NCBI GenBank assembly: GCA_015520535.1 | Contig: WAPZ01000814.1 | Location: 1-5,731 of the forward strand | Reading direction: 5' to 3' | DNA from: Candidatus Heimdallarchaeota archaeon | Lineage (GTDB): Archaea; Asgardarchaeota; Heimdallarchaeia; Hodarchaeales; S146-22 | Length of the DNA stretch: 5,731 bases | Shown: positions 4,835 to 5,731 of the stretch, one piece after another | How the letters are laid out: every line of letters begins with the position of its first letter | How positions within the stretch are numbered: position 1 is the stretch's first letter | The notes under the pieces: generated by a model | What the model was told of the DNA's origin: nothing | The model's input: the letters and a program-made list of their open reading frames with translations, nothing else | The model's database searches: none | Program-made: the position numbers and the translations under genes

Positions 4835-5731
4835 ATGGATTATCTAGTCATCAAGAATCTGTGGTTCCGATATGAAGAGGAATGGGTTTTAAAAAATATC
4901 TCGTTTACCGGGCGAAAAGGAGAACTTATTTCCATCGTCGGTCCAAGCGGATGTGGAAAGACGACACTCCTTAGAACTATAGTCGGAATTCTAAAACCAC
5001 AGAAAGGGACAATCTTTATTGATCACAAAAATATTACCCAACTACCGATTGAAAAGCGTTTAATTGGATACGTACCACAAAATCAAGCATTATTTCCGCA
5101 TTTAACCGTCTATGAAAACATTGCGTTTGGACTAAAAGCAAGAAAACTAAAAAGGAAGCAAATTCACACTCGTGTTATGGAATTAGCCAATCTTAGCGGA
5201 ATTACAGAATTACTTCACCGAAAACCACATGAATTAAGTGGTGGACAAAAACAACGTGTGTCTTTACTCCGTGCATTAGCCCCGAATCCAAAACTTTTGT
5301 TACTGGATGAACCTTTAAGTAATATTGATGCACAGTTACGCGAACAACTAGCACTATACATTAAGTTGCTTCAACAAGTCTCAAACACGACGACCATTTT
5401 TGTCACTCATGACTTAAATGAAGCAAAAATGCTTGCAGATAAAATTATTATTTTAGATCAAGGAAAAATCCTCCAAATTAACAAGCCTATCGAGCTTACG
5501 CATCCACCCAGATCAATGAAAGTAGCACAAATTTTAGGCCTAAAAAACATTTTTCCAATTAAAAACACACATGTAGCACCAGACAAGGATAAAATCATTA
5601 TTAACACACCAATTGGAAACTTTTCGATCAAATATTTAACCAATAAAGTCAAAGAACAAAAAGAGGAAGCTCTATCCAAATTTAGTGCGGTTTACATTGA
5701 CCCCACAAAGATTAAGATTTTTCGAAAAAAA
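4835..5731 (+). CDS. thiQ: Thiamine-type ABC transporter ATP-binding protein (3' partial)
   Basis: The frame from ATG 4835 stays open through the last base, giving 299 visible residues with no stop, so the C terminus is missing. It is the ATPase that would power import through ThiP on the cytoplasmic face. All nucleotide-binding motifs are intact: Walker A GPSGCGKT (36-43), Q-loop Gln82 in VPQNQALFPH, ABC signature LSGGQKQR (134-141), Walker B LLLLDEP (154-160) with catalytic Glu159, D-loop SNID (162-165) and switch His192. Residues from about 228 form an extra region: VAQILGLKNIFPI (230-242), a beta-rich stretch, and AVYIDPTKIKIF (285-296), the last resembling the IRPEDI motif of TOBE-type domains in CysA, ModC or archaeal WtpC ATPases. 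E. coli ThiQ is only about 232 residues and lacks such a domain. The name rests on linkage to thiB and thiP; by sequence alone it could be called a sulfate, molybdate or iron family ATPase. Confidence 0.88.
   Translation, partial: MDYLVIKNLWFRYEEEWVLKNISFTGRKGELISIVGPSGCGKTTLLRTIVGILKPQKGTIFIDHKNITQLPIEKRLIGYVPQNQALFPHLTVYENIAFGLKARKLKRKQIHTRVMELANLSGITELLHRKPHELSGGQKQRVSLLRALAPNPKLLLLDEPLSNIDAQLREQLALYIKLLQQVSNTTTIFVTHDLNEAKMLADKIIILDQGKILQINKPIELTHPPRSMKVAQILGLKNIFPIKNTHVAPDKDKIIINTPIGNFSIKYLTNKVKEQKEEALSKFSAVYIDPTKIKIFRKK

Noticed and set aside
5458..5679. A 73-codon minus-strand frame with hydrophobic stretches opposite the 3' part of thiQ.
   Set aside because: The + strand frame continues the ABC ATPase with a recognisable C-terminal region, so the antisense frame is most likely a shadow.

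Overview
The window is AT-rich (about one third G+C in the stretches counted by eye) and densely coding, with every supported gene on the + strand. It most likely comes from an archaeon. The ABC-transporter binding protein has an N-terminal signal segment and also a C-terminal membrane helix followed by basic residues, an anchoring style typical of archaeal surface proteins. The gene ends carry T-rich tracts like archaeal terminators, and the main promoter candidate looks like a TATA box. The short Gly-Phe-Glu motif just before the C-terminal helix recalls the CTERM-type sorting tails of Asgard (Heimdall-like) archaea. That lineage call is an inference from memory and is only moderately supported.

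Region 1 (1-1471) holds two overlapping kinase-like genes. The first is cut by the left window edge and is a P-loop kinase of the AAA_33/COG0645 type. The second is a complete aminoglycoside-phosphotransferase-fold protein of the COG2187 type. These two domains are often joined in one bacterial protein with the phosphotransferase domain first. Here they are separate genes, in reversed order, overlapping by 38 bases. Their substrates are unknown.

Region 2 (1472-1636) is a 165-base intergenic stretch. It holds a T-rich probable terminator, a 6-bp dyad, a TATA-like promoter candidate, an imperfect 12-bp tandem repeat and two Shine-Dalgarno-like sequences ahead of thiB.

Region 3 (1637-5731) is a thiamine-type ABC importer: thiB (binding protein), thiP (fused two-domain permease) and thiQ (ATPase). 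thiQ reads open through the right edge, with 299 codons visible and no stop. ThiB would capture thiamine or its phosphates outside the cell, ThiP would form the channel, and ThiQ would drive transport by ATP hydrolysis. A 144-base gap between thiB and thiP holds two inverted repeats and a strong T tract. It could let the binding protein be made in excess of the permease and ATPase. No TPP riboswitch was recognised.

The gene content is largely familiar. The parts most worth a second look are the split and reordered kinase pair, the doubly anchored ThiB, the extra C-terminal domain on ThiQ, and the two structured intergenic regions. No non-coding stretch exceeds 300 bases.
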